IMG/VR virus record: IMGVR_UViG_3300005838_000059
Location: 1-25,938 of that record
Source: a virus
Reading direction: 5' to 3' (one strand)
DNA: 25,938 bases
How positions within the stretch are numbered: the stretch's first letter is position 1; every line of letters starts with the position of its first letter. Position numbers and translations under genes: made by a program. Of this stretch, positions 18,909-25,789 are shown one piece after another. Below the pieces are notes generated by a model, which did no database searches, was not told the origin of the DNA, and saw only the letters and a list, made by a program, of their open reading frames with translations.

Positions 18909-19685
18909 CTATTTGAGTTTCTGCTCTGCAAAGCCATAAAAAAGTTTATTAATAAAATCTGTATGGGCAGACTCTGCTGGATGAGTAGTATAAAAAGGAT
19001 AGCCATTGTCTGCTGCCCATTTAAAGAATCCTGGAAAATGATAGAAATTATTCTGATCCAAACTATCATACAAATTTTGTGTACTCGCGTCCCAGGGGAC
19101 ATTTTGGTTAAATATACATTCATCTACATAGGTAAAAATATATTTTTTATTACGTTGTTTTAACCAGTCTTGAAGATAAACTATCTCTTTAAGAGTACTA
19201 TACGTCTCCCAGGATTCATTATTACCCACGTGCTTGTAATACATCTCACTAAAGTCTGCTAGACCGGTAGACTGAGCAACTAGCTGTTGTTTCTTATAAT
19301 GAGAAAAAACACCCTGTGCAAAATTTTGAAATGCCTCTAGTATAACATTTTGATCTCGTTCATGAGTCCATGGTGTTATGCTATACCAAGGACTATCTTT
19401 TTCTAGAGTGTTATAGTTAAACTTAAATTCAAAACGTGTAGGGAAACTCCACATAACAGCTACGACATGATCTATGTTACGTTTATCTAAAGAACTTACA
19501 GTGTTAATAATATTTCTAGCAATAGCCGGATTACTCCATCCGCCCTGTGCTACACACATGTACTTCATACCCAGTTTATGTGCTAAAAAAGCACTCCAGG
19601 TAAGCTCGCTAGGTTGTTGTGTGGTGCAGTCTGCTAGTTCATTACCATAGGTAAAACTATCGCCACCTGCTACTAATACTGTCAT
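18909..19685 (-). CDS. SGNH/GDSL-type hydrolase
   Basis: The 258-aa product has block I at the extreme N-terminus (VLVAGGDSFTYGNEL, Ser10), AQGGWSNPAIARN (Gly and Asn of blocks II/III), and near the end THPAESAHTDFINKLF as the His-containing block. The usual D-x-x-H is replaced by A/S residues before His, so the catalytic Asp is not obvious. Related phage proteins could deacylate surface glycans or modify fibres. A TATAAATA box lies 48 bases upstream. It is a second member of the fold in this window (see 12679). Confidence 0.75.
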   Translation of the reverse strand: MTVLVAGGDSFTYGNELADCTTQQPSELTWSAFLAHKLGMKYMCVAQGGWSNPAIARNIINTVSSLDKRNIDHVVAVMWSFPTRFEFKFNYNTLEKDSPWYSITPWTHERDQNVILEAFQNFAQGVFSHYKKQQLVAQSTGLADFSEMYYKHVGNNESWETYSTLKEIVYLQDWLKQRNKKYIFTYVDECIFNQNVPWDASTQNLYDSLDQNNFYHFPGFFKWAADNGYPFYTTHPAESAHTDFINKLFYGFAEQKLK

Positions 19686-19732
19686 TTATTGGTATTGGCC
19701 TTGTTAATATAATATGCTACTATTAATAAATA

Positions 19733-19740
19733 TATTTATA
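19733..19740 (-). promoter_or_regulatory. Late-type box TATAAATA on the minus strand
   Basis: An exact late-type match, oriented toward the SGNH gene that starts at 19685. It sits in an AT-rich stretch that also holds a plus-strand box at 19771. Confidence 0.55.
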
Positions 19741-19770
19741 CAAGAGAATTTACTACATAGTCCAACGATG

Positions 19771-19778
19771 TATAAATA
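19771..19778 (+). promoter_or_regulatory. Late-type box TATAAATA
   Basis: An exact late-type match 24 bases before ATG 19803. AGGTGG at 19790-19795 is the ribosome site. Confidence 0.65.
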
Positions 19779-19802
19779 TAACTATATATAGGTGGCACCA
19801 CT

Positions 19803-20327
19803 ATGGACATTAAAAAAATTGTAGAAAATACCAAGAAGATTTACATGAGCGAGTCTAGTTTAGAACTACTCATGGACTTTGAACGAGTATTAGACGAAGT
19901 TGATATGTATGCTTTTAAAAACTGGAAGCGAGGAGAACTTGTTGAAGGGCCAATAAAACACAAACACTGGGTAGAATGCACATTTATGTATCCGAACAAA
20001 ATGATGCCTGACCCGGACGGTGGAAAAAGACTACTAGGATACAAAGCTATAGTAGAGTACAAAAAAGACAAGTTATCGACTCCAGTTAAGGTAGAAGACT
20101 ACGGCGACTTCAGGCCTGGCACTAAAAAGCCTAAAATGAAAGAAGATCCAGTTTGGTTGGTAAAAATTAAAATGCCATCAGAACTTGTTAAAGACACCCA
20201 AGAAGGATTTGTTGAATTAGAAGGTCGTGATATTGATCTAAGTGAACTTGAAAATGCTTATGACCAAGACTTAAACGACATGACAGCAAATCAGAGTGTC
20301 GATCAAACTATGGCACCTGGAGCATAA
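19803..20327 (+). CDS. Conserved T4-like protein, probably virion-associated, 174 aa
   Basis: The product begins MDIKKIVENTKKIYMSESSL and has LMDFERVLDEVDMYAFKNW, then a beta-rich middle (VECTFMYPNKMMPDPDGGKR, WLVKIKMPSELV) and an acidic Asn/Gln-rich tail. I recall close counterparts in T4-like cyanophages next to structural genes, with no named T4 equivalent. A TATAAATA box precedes it, and the next two genes are closely coupled, so late expression with the lysis genes is likely. Confidence 0.72.
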   Translation: MDIKKIVENTKKIYMSESSLELLMDFERVLDEVDMYAFKNWKRGELVEGPIKHKHWVECTFMYPNKMMPDPDGGKRLLGYKAIVEYKKDKLSTPVKVEDYGDFRPGTKKPKMKEDPVWLVKIKMPSELVKDTQEGFVELEGRDIDLSELENAYDQDLNDMTANQSVDQTMAPGA

Positions 20328-20329
20328 TA

Positions 20330-20875
20330 ATGCAGGTTACAGAAGGTTTAGAATCAAACGATCTACAGGACAGAGTACAGGCTAAAGTTCACTTTGATGA
20401 GTTTGCTCCCAAGATGGGCAAAGACGATCAAGTAGTGGTAGTAAGTTTTATGGTTATGGGACAAGATGCTGCTAAAGACTTAGAGAGTTTCCTAGAAAAA
20501 GGTTATTCCTGGCTCTTGGATGCAGAAACAAGTGCAGGAGAAAAAGAACCTAGCATGTATCTAGTATTTGTAGAGGCAGAACGCAGAAACTATTTTCCAG
20601 AAAAATTTATGAGCCTTATTGGTGATCTAGAAAACATCACAGGAATAAAATCTAAAGACTGGGTCATGAAGTATTACCAGGGAACACGACGTGATCCCAA
20701 GTACCAGTTAACTAAACAGAATATGATTACACATATTCCATTAAGTCCAAGAAAATACCGTCAAGCTAAAGCTAGTGAAAGCATGTTAGAAAGCATGCTT
20801 AATATTGCTAGAACTCCACGAAAGAAAGGCGACACACATGAACTTAGAGCAACTACAAAAAGATCTAGAGGTTGA
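20330..20875 (+). CDS. Conserved T4-like protein, probably virion-associated, 181 aa
   Basis: The gene starts two bases after the preceding stop. The product has VQAKVHFDEFAPKMGKDDQV, VVVSFMVMGQDAAKDLESFL, a Trp/Asp-containing core and a basic tail (RTPRKKGDTHELRATTKRS). I recall it as the neighbour of the preceding protein in marine T4-like genomes. Its last 38 bases overlap the endolysin gene. Confidence 0.7.
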   Translation: MQVTEGLESNDLQDRVQAKVHFDEFAPKMGKDDQVVVVSFMVMGQDAAKDLESFLEKGYSWLLDAETSAGEKEPSMYLVFVEAERRNYFPEKFMSLIGDLENITGIKSKDWVMKYYQGTRRDPKYQLTKQNMITHIPLSPRKYRQAKASESMLESMLNIARTPRKKGDTHELRATTKRSRG

Positions 20876-21281
20876 CGAAGGCGTAGTTTACGCTGTATAC
20901 AAAGACCATCTAGGTTATCCTACATTTGGCATTGGCCACTTAATACTAGAATCAGATCCAGAATATGGACAAGCAGACGACACGCCAGTAACCGAGGAGC
21001 GTGTTACAGAAGCGTTCCAAAGCGACTGCGAAATAGTTTTAAAAGACTGTAATATACTTTATTCAGACTTTGACGAGTTACCAGAAGAAGTACAATTAAT
21101 TATTGCTAACATGATGTTTAACATGGGTCGTCCAAGACTAAGCAAGTTTAAAGGAATGAAGCGTGGAGTAGACGCAAGGGATTGGAATCAAGCAGCAGAT
21201 GAAATGGTTGACTCGGGATGGTACAAACAAGTAACTAACCGAGCTGAAAGATTAGTTAAACGGATGCGAGCTCTAGCGTAA
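20838..21281 (+). CDS. e: T4-type lysozyme, endolysin (GH24)
   Basis: The 147-aa product begins MNLEQLQKDLEVDEGVVYAV. It has the T4 lysozyme catalytic set with identical spacing: E14, D23 and T29 (T4 E11, D20, T26), in DEGVVYAVYKDHLGYPTFG. The C-terminal lobe matches T4 as well (MFNMGRPRLSKFKGMKRGVD; SGWYKQVTNRAERLVKRM). It cuts the MurNAc-GlcNAc bond of peptidoglycan. It is free-standing, so it acts as an endolysin or a particle-bound lysozyme; a spanin pair follows within 1 kb. I chose ATG 20838 because it gives the family N-terminus. Confidence 0.93.
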   Translation: MNLEQLQKDLEVDEGVVYAVYKDHLGYPTFGIGHLILESDPEYGQADDTPVTEERVTEAFQSDCEIVLKDCNILYSDFDELPEEVQLIIANMMFNMGRPRLSKFKGMKRGVDARDWNQAADEMVDSGWYKQVTNRAERLVKRMRALA

Positions 21282-21285
21282 ATGC

Positions 21286-21293
21286 TATAAATA
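21286..21293 (+). promoter_or_regulatory. Late-type box TATAAATA
   Basis: An exact late-type match at the end of the lysozyme gene, 75 bases before ATG 21369. It would drive the small protein and the spanin genes. Confidence 0.6.
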
Positions 21294-21368
21294 TGTTTAA
21301 GACAACCCAGTCAATAAACGTTATGCAGTGAGTAACATTAGAAAAACAACCATTAGGAGCAAGAATAA

Positions 21369-21617
21369 ATGGCAAATTGGAGAACAGGACACGGTGTTGA
21401 CCCAGTAGGCACCATTACTGAAACAAATATTGATACTTGGTGGGCAAGTAAAGATCGTACAATCGCACATGGCTGGGACGATGCACATGGCCACATTACA
21501 AAGGTTATTAGTCAGGGTATTCCAGCAGGACACTCTGTAAAACATGGGTTAAACGACGCAGGCAACAAATATTACCTCACTATCAGTGGCGATAATATTA
21601 ATAAAACCTGGGATTAA
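21369..21617 (+). CDS. Small protein of unknown function, 82 aa
   Basis: AGGAG at 21355-21359 precedes the ATG. The product MANWRTGHGVDPVGTITETN is rich in His, Trp and Gly (WDDAHGHITKVISQGIPAGH) and ends in GDNINKTWD. No membrane segment is present, so it is not a holin. The spanin gene starts two bases after it. Function unknown. Confidence 0.6.
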   Translation: MANWRTGHGVDPVGTITETNIDTWWASKDRTIAHGWDDAHGHITKVISQGIPAGHSVKHGLNDAGNKYYLTISGDNINKTWD

Positions 21618-21619
21618 TT

Positions 21620-22081
21620 ATGGGCTTAAAACTCGTTGGAGTAATGATGATTGTTATGGCCGCAATGGCTGGAATTGGATATTGGTATTACACTGATACT
21701 CAAAAAACCATGCGTATATTAGTGGCTAATGAAGCAAAAGCTACACAGGCCGCTAAAACAGCGGAAGCCGCTACTAAAGCTATACAGGAAAATCTCCAAC
21801 GAGTTTCCCAGCAATTACAAGAAGTAAACGAAGATTTTGCAGCAAGTAGAAAAAATAATAACATTCTATCAAAAAAATTAGGCAGACATGATCTAGGAAA
21901 ACTTGGAGAGAACAAACCAGGACCAGTGCAAAAAATAATTAACAGTGCTAGTATAAAAGTACTACGTTGTTTTGAGCTAGAAAGTGGTGCTAAATTAACG
22001 GAGAAAGAGAAAAATGCTAAAACAGGCCAGAAGTTCAACAGTGAGTGTCCTTGGCTTATGCCTAGTCGCACTGCTAATTAG
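21620..22081 (+). CDS. Inner-membrane spanin-like protein (Rz type)
   Basis: The 153-aa product has an N-terminal membrane anchor (VGVMMIVMAAMAGIGYWYY), a long Ala/Gln/Glu coiled coil (AKATQAAKTAEAATKAIQEN onward) and a C-terminal globular part with two cysteines. This is the i-spanin layout. Its 3' end overlaps the next lipoprotein gene by 68 bases, a hallmark of Rz/Rz1 pairs. Together they would span the periplasm and fuse inner and outer membranes in the last step of lysis. Confidence 0.75.
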   Translation: MGLKLVGVMMIVMAAMAGIGYWYYTDTQKTMRILVANEAKATQAAKTAEAATKAIQENLQRVSQQLQEVNEDFAASRKNNNILSKKLGRHDLGKLGENKPGPVQKIINSASIKVLRCFELESGAKLTEKEKNAKTGQKFNSECPWLMPSRTAN

Positions 22082-22499
22082 CGGTTGCAGTTCCACTCCT
22101 AGAGTACTTGAAATATCCAGTAAACCTGTAGATATGCCTAAGTTAAATCTGCCTCAAGCAGACGTTTTAGATCTCCAACAACGTAAAATAAAATGGCTAA
22201 TAGTCAATCATGAAAACTTTAAAGACGTTATGGCAAAACTAAAGAAAGACGGACGTCCAGTAACTTTGTTTGCACTTAATGATCAGGGTTATGCAAATCT
22301 TGGTCTTACTTTAAGTGACATACGTGCATATATAGAACAACAAAAAACAATTATCCTAGCATATGAAAACTACTATAAAGAAGCTGACAAGGCTGTTAAT
22401 AAAGCCAACGATCAAATGATAAAAAATAACGACGAATGGAAGAAAACACAGGAAAAAACTGATAGTACTCCAGGGTTTTTGAAAAAGTTATTTAATTAA
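22014..22499 (+). CDS. Outer-membrane lipoprotein, o-spanin-like (Rz1 type)
   Basis: The signal peptide ends in lipobox LLISGC, with Cys25 as the lipid site and SS after it, which favours outer-membrane sorting. The mature part is 137 residues (longer than classical Rz1), with PQADVLDLQQRKIKWLIVNH and a C-terminal helix (AYENYYKEADKAVNKAND). The start lies in another frame inside the i-spanin gene. The spanin role follows from position and layout, not from residue-level similarity. Confidence 0.7.
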   Translation: MLKQARSSTVSVLGLCLVALLISGCSSTPRVLEISSKPVDMPKLNLPQADVLDLQQRKIKWLIVNHENFKDVMAKLKKDGRPVTLFALNDQGYANLGLTLSDIRAYIEQQKTIILAYENYYKEADKAVNKANDQMIKNNDEWKKTQEKTDSTPGFLKKLFN

Positions 22500-22500
22500 A

Positions 22501-22695
22501 ATGGCTAGTATAAATGGTGGGACTCAGTTAGGGCTTAATACCGGAACTAACAACTCATGTCGAAATTGCGGACATGGCAGTCATTGTGGTACTAGACTGA
22601 CTGAAGAAACCAATAATGCATGGGGAAACCGTCTAGGTATGCTAGTTATATGTCAGAGCTGTAGTTGTGATAGTTGTAATAAAAAGAAAGATTAG
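22501..22695 (+). CDS. Small cysteine-rich zinc-ribbon-like protein, 64 aa
   Basis: It starts one base after the preceding stop. Cysteines occur as SCRNCGHGSHCGT and CQSCSCDSC, giving two or more CxxC pairs typical of a zinc site. Basic and Asn/Gly-rich. It may bind nucleic acid or protein; I do not recognise it. There is a 10-base gap to the next gene. Confidence 0.55.
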   Translation: MASINGGTQLGLNTGTNNSCRNCGHGSHCGTRLTEETNNAWGNRLGMLVICQSCSCDSCNKKKD

Positions 22696-22705
22696 GATAA
22701 GCAAT

Positions 22706-23104
22706 ATGAAACAAATTTTAGCAGCAGGGTTAATAGCTATCTTAGTATCGGGATGTGCATTATCAGATGCTATTCCTAGTTTTTGGGATGATAACCAAAG
22801 CGCACGTATAGTGGATATGTATGTAAAGTCTACTAATTTAGATTGTAAACAACCACACTTACCTCAGGTTAAGAGCATGAAAGATGACTTACAGTGGTTT
22901 GAGCTGTACAGTAAAAGCAAAGGCTGGTTACAACGTGACGTAATTAAATTAATTGCACCTATGCAAAAGACTGTACTAGAATTTTATAAACGTAGCAGTG
23001 GTGAAAAGCAGGGCAGTGTAGCATATTGCGAGATTAAGAAAAAATTACTAATTAAGCAGAGCAAAGACAGTGCAAAATCAGTATTAGGAAGGTATGACTT
23101 ATAA
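22706..23104 (+). CDS. Lipoprotein of unknown function, 132 aa
   Basis: I chose ATG 22706, which gives MKQILAAGLIAILVSGC with lipobox LVSGC (Cys17) and Ala after it. The mature part is helical with LDCKQPHLPQVKSMKDDLQW, KGWLQRDVIKLIAPMQKTV and a second cysteine near the end. I recall similar phage-encoded lipoproteins. A periplasmic role in lysis or in superinfection exclusion is possible. The stop overlaps the next ATG by one base. Confidence 0.65.
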   Translation: MKQILAAGLIAILVSGCALSDAIPSFWDDNQSARIVDMYVKSTNLDCKQPHLPQVKSMKDDLQWFELYSKSKGWLQRDVIKLIAPMQKTVLEFYKRSSGEKQGSVAYCEIKKKLLIKQSKDSAKSVLGRYDL

Positions 23105-23358
23105 TGGATAAAGCAATAGAAGATCTTAAAGCTCTTATGGACGATGGACCAGATTGGGCAAAAGAACGTGCAGGTATTGTATTAGATTTGCACAGTCAAC
23201 ATGAAGCAGGCGATATTTCAGATGATGAATTTGCAGAATTATTAGAAGATCTAATACGTACAGATCAATTAGATGAAGCGAGTGACAATCTAGATATGAA
23301 AAATAACTTTGTAACGTCCGTAATGGCGTTAAAGAATGTTATTGGTGCAGTGCTGTAA
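23104..23358 (+). CDS. Small acidic helical protein, 84 aa
   Basis: The product (MDKAIEDLKALMDDGPDWAK onward) is strongly acidic and helical throughout, with a hydrophobic C-terminus (VTSVMALKNVIGAVL). I recall similar proteins in T4-like marine phages, without a known role. It is the last gene before the glnK leader. Confidence 0.65.
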   Translation: MDKAIEDLKALMDDGPDWAKERAGIVLDLHSQHEAGDISDDEFAELLEDLIRTDQLDEASDNLDMKNNFVTSVMALKNVIGAVL

Positions 23359-23365
23359 CTATTCC

Positions 23366-23373
23366 TATAAATT
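23366..23373 (+). promoter_or_regulatory. Possible late-type box TATAAATT before glnK
   Basis: One base differs from TATAAATA. RNA would begin about 62 bases before the glnK ATG and would include both leader hairpins. No sigma70 pair of good spacing is seen in the interval. Confidence 0.4.
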
Positions 23374-23388
23374 TTAATCATAAGTAAA

Positions 23389-23420
23389 GGTGGCAATCAA
23401 GAGTATTGCCACCCTAGTTT
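23389..23420 (+). terminator. Strong hairpin in the glnK leader (terminator or attenuator)
   Basis: Arms GGTGGCAAT (23389-23397) and ATTGCCACC (23405-23413) form a perfect 9-bp stem with a 7-base loop, followed by CTAGTTTT. It could end upstream late RNA or, if RNA starts at 23366, attenuate glnK-amtB. Confidence 0.6.
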
Positions 23421-23441
23421 TGTGAGTCAGGAGTACTCACA
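23421..23441 (+). promoter_or_regulatory. SD-in-loop hairpin at the glnK start
   Basis: A perfect 7-bp stem with arms TGTGAGT (23421-23427) and ACTCACA (23435-23441) encloses the 7-base loop CAGGAGT. The ATG at 23442 follows at once. Sizes are the same as in the endonuclease hairpin at 11088-11108. Confidence 0.65.
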
Positions 23442-23795
23442 ATGAAAGGATACATTATGAAACTAGTAACAGCAATCATCAAGCCCTTCAAGCTGGATGA
23501 GGCTAAGGAAGCTCTGGAAGGTATAAACATCTATGGGCTTACAGCTTCTGAAGCAAAAGGGTATGGTAGACAAAAAGGTCACACGGAATTATACCGTGGG
23601 GCAGAATACACAATAGATTTCCTCCCAAAAATTAGGTTAGAAATGGCAGTAGCTGACAATCAAGTAGAGTTAGTGATCGAGTGTCTATCCGCAGTTTTGA
23701 AAACAGGAAAAATAGGCGATGGTAAAATTTGGACAACACCAATTGATACCATGGTAAGAGTAAGAACAGGAGAAACTGGGGAGAACGCATTATGA
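23442..23795 (+). CDS. glnK: PII nitrogen-regulatory protein, GlnK type
   Basis: The 117-aa reading starts MKGYIMKLVTAIIKPFKLDE; from ATG 23457 it is 112 aa, the GlnK length. The T-loop is intact (GHTELYRGAEYTIDFLPK, Tyr51 in GlnK numbering, the uridylylation site). The B-loop TGKIGDGKIW and C-loop RVRTGETGE bind ATP/ADP and 2-oxoglutarate. GlnK senses nitrogen state and plugs AmtB when ammonium is plentiful. ATG 23442 has the SD-in-loop hairpin; ATG 23457 has AAAGGA inside codons 2-3 of the longer reading. It overlaps amtB by 4 bases (ATGA). Confidence 0.95.
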   Translation: MKGYIMKLVTAIIKPFKLDEAKEALEGINIYGLTASEAKGYGRQKGHTELYRGAEYTIDFLPKIRLEMAVADNQVELVIECLSAVLKTGKIGDGKIWTTPIDTMVRVRTGETGENAL

Positions 23796-24997
23796 GTGAA
23801 TTACATTATGCCCTAGATACATTTTATTTCTTACTCAGTGGCGTGTTAGTCATGTGGATGGCAGCAGGCTTTACTATGCTAGAAGCTGGCATGGTACGTA
23901 CAAAAAACGCAAGTGAAATTGTAATGAAGAACTTTGCTTTATATGGAGTAGCATGTATTATGTTCCTCTTTATAGGGTATAACATTATGTATGGCACTCC
24001 AGGCGATTTGTTTGTGGGTGGTGACCACAAAGCAGCAACAGCAGATAACTATTATTCAAAATTAAGTGACTTTTTCTTCCAACTAGTATTTGTTGCAACA
24101 GCAATGAGTATTGTAAGTGGAGCAGTTGCAGAACGTATGAAGTTGTGGGCGTTCTTAGTTATTGCAGTAGTTGTAACAGGAGTTATCTATCCTATCCAAG
24201 GAAGCTGGAGTTGGGGTGGAGGCTGGCTTAGCGATTTTGGATTTAGCGACTTCGCTGGTTCAGGTATTGTGCATATGTTTGGTGGAGCCACTGCATTAGC
24301 AGTTGTTTTACAATTGGGTCCACGCAAAGGCAAGTATAGCAAAGACGGAAAGCCACAACCTATAATGGGTAGCAACTTAGTACTAGTAGGATTAGGCACA
24401 TGGATCCTATGGATGGGTTGGTTTGGTTTTAACGGTGGATCACAGTTAAAATTAAGCACACTTGCTGATGCAAATGCAGTAGCGCAAATATTTGTTAACA
24501 CAAACCTTGCGGCGGCCGGTGGATTACTGGCAACAATGATTGTTGCAAAAGTACTCACGGGCAAAACAGACTTAACACTTGCACTCAACGGGGCACTTGC
24601 TGGTCTTGTTGCTATTACAGCAGACCCACTCAGTGGTAGTGCTATGGTATCAACTATTATTGGTGCTATAGGCGGTGTTATCGTTTACTTTAGTATTATT
24701 GGTTTAGATAAGTTAAAGATTGATGACGCAGTGGGTGCTATAAGTGTGCATGGTGTTGTAGGCATATGGGGCGTATTAGCAGTGCCCTTAACAAATGCTG
24801 ATGCAACAATTCTTGCTCAACTTGCAGGCATTGGTGCTATAGCTGGTTTTACATTTGTAACTACAAGTGTATTTGTTTTTATAGTTAAGAAAACAATGGG
24901 AATTCGTGTTAGTGTAAAAGAAGAACACGAAGGATCAGATATAGAAGAATTAGGGGTAACAACATATCCAGAGTTCAAAATGTCGGCTAAATTTTAA
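23792..24997 (+). CDS. amtB: Ammonium transporter AmtB
   Basis: The 401-aa protein is complete, with about eleven membrane helices and no cleaved signal. Key residues are in place: the twin histidines H161 (GSGIVHMFGG) and H320 (AISVHGVVG), D153 with the E. coli spacing of eight to the first His, and the Phe gate region (FFFQLVFVATAMS; WFGFNGG). The tail has the cytoplasmic EELGVTTYPEF pattern that docks GlnK. It moves ammonium into the cell. The pair glnK-amtB has the bacterial order and overlap and its own terminator, as in a cargo unit taken from a host. Confidence 0.96.
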   Translation: MSELHYALDTFYFLLSGVLVMWMAAGFTMLEAGMVRTKNASEIVMKNFALYGVACIMFLFIGYNIMYGTPGDLFVGGDHKAATADNYYSKLSDFFFQLVFVATAMSIVSGAVAERMKLWAFLVIAVVVTGVIYPIQGSWSWGGGWLSDFGFSDFAGSGIVHMFGGATALAVVLQLGPRKGKYSKDGKPQPIMGSNLVLVGLGTWILWMGWFGFNGGSQLKLSTLADANAVAQIFVNTNLAAAGGLLATMIVAKVLTGKTDLTLALNGALAGLVAITADPLSGSAMVSTIIGAIGGVIVYFSIIGLDKLKIDDAVGAISVHGVVGIWGVLAVPLTNADATILAQLAGIGAIAGFTFVTTSVFVFIVKKTMGIRVSVKEEHEGSDIEELGVTTYPEFKMSAKF

Positions 24998-25003
24998 GGA
25001 AAG

Positions 25004-25029
25004 AGGGGGTTAAAAGCCCCCTTTTTTTG
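25004..25029 (+). terminator. Intrinsic terminator after amtB
   Basis: AGGGGGTT (25004-25011) pairs with AGCCCCCT (25015-25022) around AAA, followed by seven T. It isolates glnK-amtB from the next late-type unit. Confidence 0.9.
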
Positions 25030-25030
25030 A

Positions 25031-25037
25031 CTAAATA
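25031..25037 (+). promoter_or_regulatory. Late-type box CTAAATA
   Basis: It lies directly after the amtB terminator and 16 bases before ATG 25054, with GGAG (25044-25047) as the ribosome site. The same box form precedes the 838-aa virion gene. Confidence 0.5.
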
Positions 25038-25053
25038 AAGGAAGGAGCAAGTG

Positions 25054-25464
25054 ATGGATATACCTACGCCGGGCGTGGCGGCATTAGAAATAACTGAATT
25101 TCTTTTACCTTATATTGGTATGGTTATGATTGTTATCATAGGATTTATGATAAAGGATTTTGCAACCAAATTGAGTAAAGGTATTGCATTTTCTATGAAT
25201 AAACAATTTCAAGAAGGCGATCATGTTTTAGTTGATGGCGAAAGGGCTCTTATTGTAAAAATTGGGATAACACAAACAGTATTTGGTGTTACAAAAGATG
25301 CTGGTCCGTTAGAAGGTGATTATGTTTGGCGTTATGTTCCTAACGAACGTATTGCATTTCTTAAAATAGAAAAAGTTATATTCGATCATACTCCTACTAG
25401 TAACAAACAACATATTAAAGCAAATACTGAAAAAATTGAGGAGTTGAAGAATGGCTTTGGATAA
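25054..25464 (+). CDS. Small MscS-like membrane protein, 136 aa
   Basis: One membrane segment (about residues 14-35, FLLPYIGMVMIVIIGFMI) leads into a basic helix (FATKLSKGIAFSMNKQ) and then a beta domain. FQEGDHVLVDGERALIVKIG and TQTVFGV follow the MscS pattern F..GD.V...G..G.V..I....T, and YVPNERI matches the VPNG-type strand. It is less than half the length of MscS and lacks the full pore helices. It could form a small channel, act in lysis timing, or modify host osmotic gating (inference). GTG 25051 is an alternative start. Confidence 0.65.
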   Translation: MDIPTPGVAALEITEFLLPYIGMVMIVIIGFMIKDFATKLSKGIAFSMNKQFQEGDHVLVDGERALIVKIGITQTVFGVTKDAGPLEGDYVWRYVPNERIAFLKIEKVIFDHTPTSNKQHIKANTEKIEELKNGFG

Positions 25465-25750
25465 GGAAGGTGTAACCATAGTTGAGGTTGACCGTAGTAC
25501 CACAGAGGTTGAGCAGACTAGCTGGTACAATCAAGCACATGCAGAAGCAATCGACAAATGGAGAATCTGGCCTCGTTTACTGATCACATTGTATGGCGTT
25601 ATGTTCTACAGAACAACAGAATGGTTCATGTCTCTACCTGATCCAACTAACGCCCAAAGTGCCTTTATATCTGTTATTGTAGGCGCAGGTGCTGCATGGT
25701 TTGGACTATATTGTGGATCTGGCGGCGGTGGCAAAAGCTCAAAAAAATAA
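25451..25750 (+). CDS. Two-TM holin-like protein, 99 aa
   Basis: The gene overlaps the preceding one by 14 bases. The product has a soluble N-terminus (VEQTSWYNQAHAEAIDKWRI), two membrane helices (PRLLITLYGVMFYRTTEWFM; FISVIVGAGAAWFGLYC) and a short basic Gly/Ser/Lys tail. Similar two-helix proteins with an NAQ..F....GA..A.FGLY pattern are listed as holins in marine phages as far as I recall. With the MscS-like gene it may form the membrane part of lysis, 3 kb from the spanins. Confidence 0.6.
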   Translation: MALDKEGVTIVEVDRSTTEVEQTSWYNQAHAEAIDKWRIWPRLLITLYGVMFYRTTEWFMSLPDPTNAQSAFISVIVGAGAAWFGLYCGSGGGGKSSKK

Positions 25751-25776
25751 TTATTTTATTACCTTGATTTTTAGTG

Positions 25777-25782
25777 TATAAT
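25777..25782 (+). promoter_or_regulatory. -10 box TATAAT just before the J-domain gene
   Basis: TATAAT is 7 bases from ATG 25790. No convincing -35 lies 16-18 bases upstream (the sequence there is TTTTAT). If used, the mRNA would begin at or next to the ATG. Confidence 0.45.
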
Positions 25783-25789
25783 TATATGT

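Noticed and set aside
23391-23409. Sigma54-like words TGGCA and TTGC before glnK, as expected for nitrogen-controlled genes
   Set aside because: The GG and GC are 16 bases apart instead of the 12 that sigma54 requires; the words are simply the two arms of the perfect hairpin at 23389-23413.
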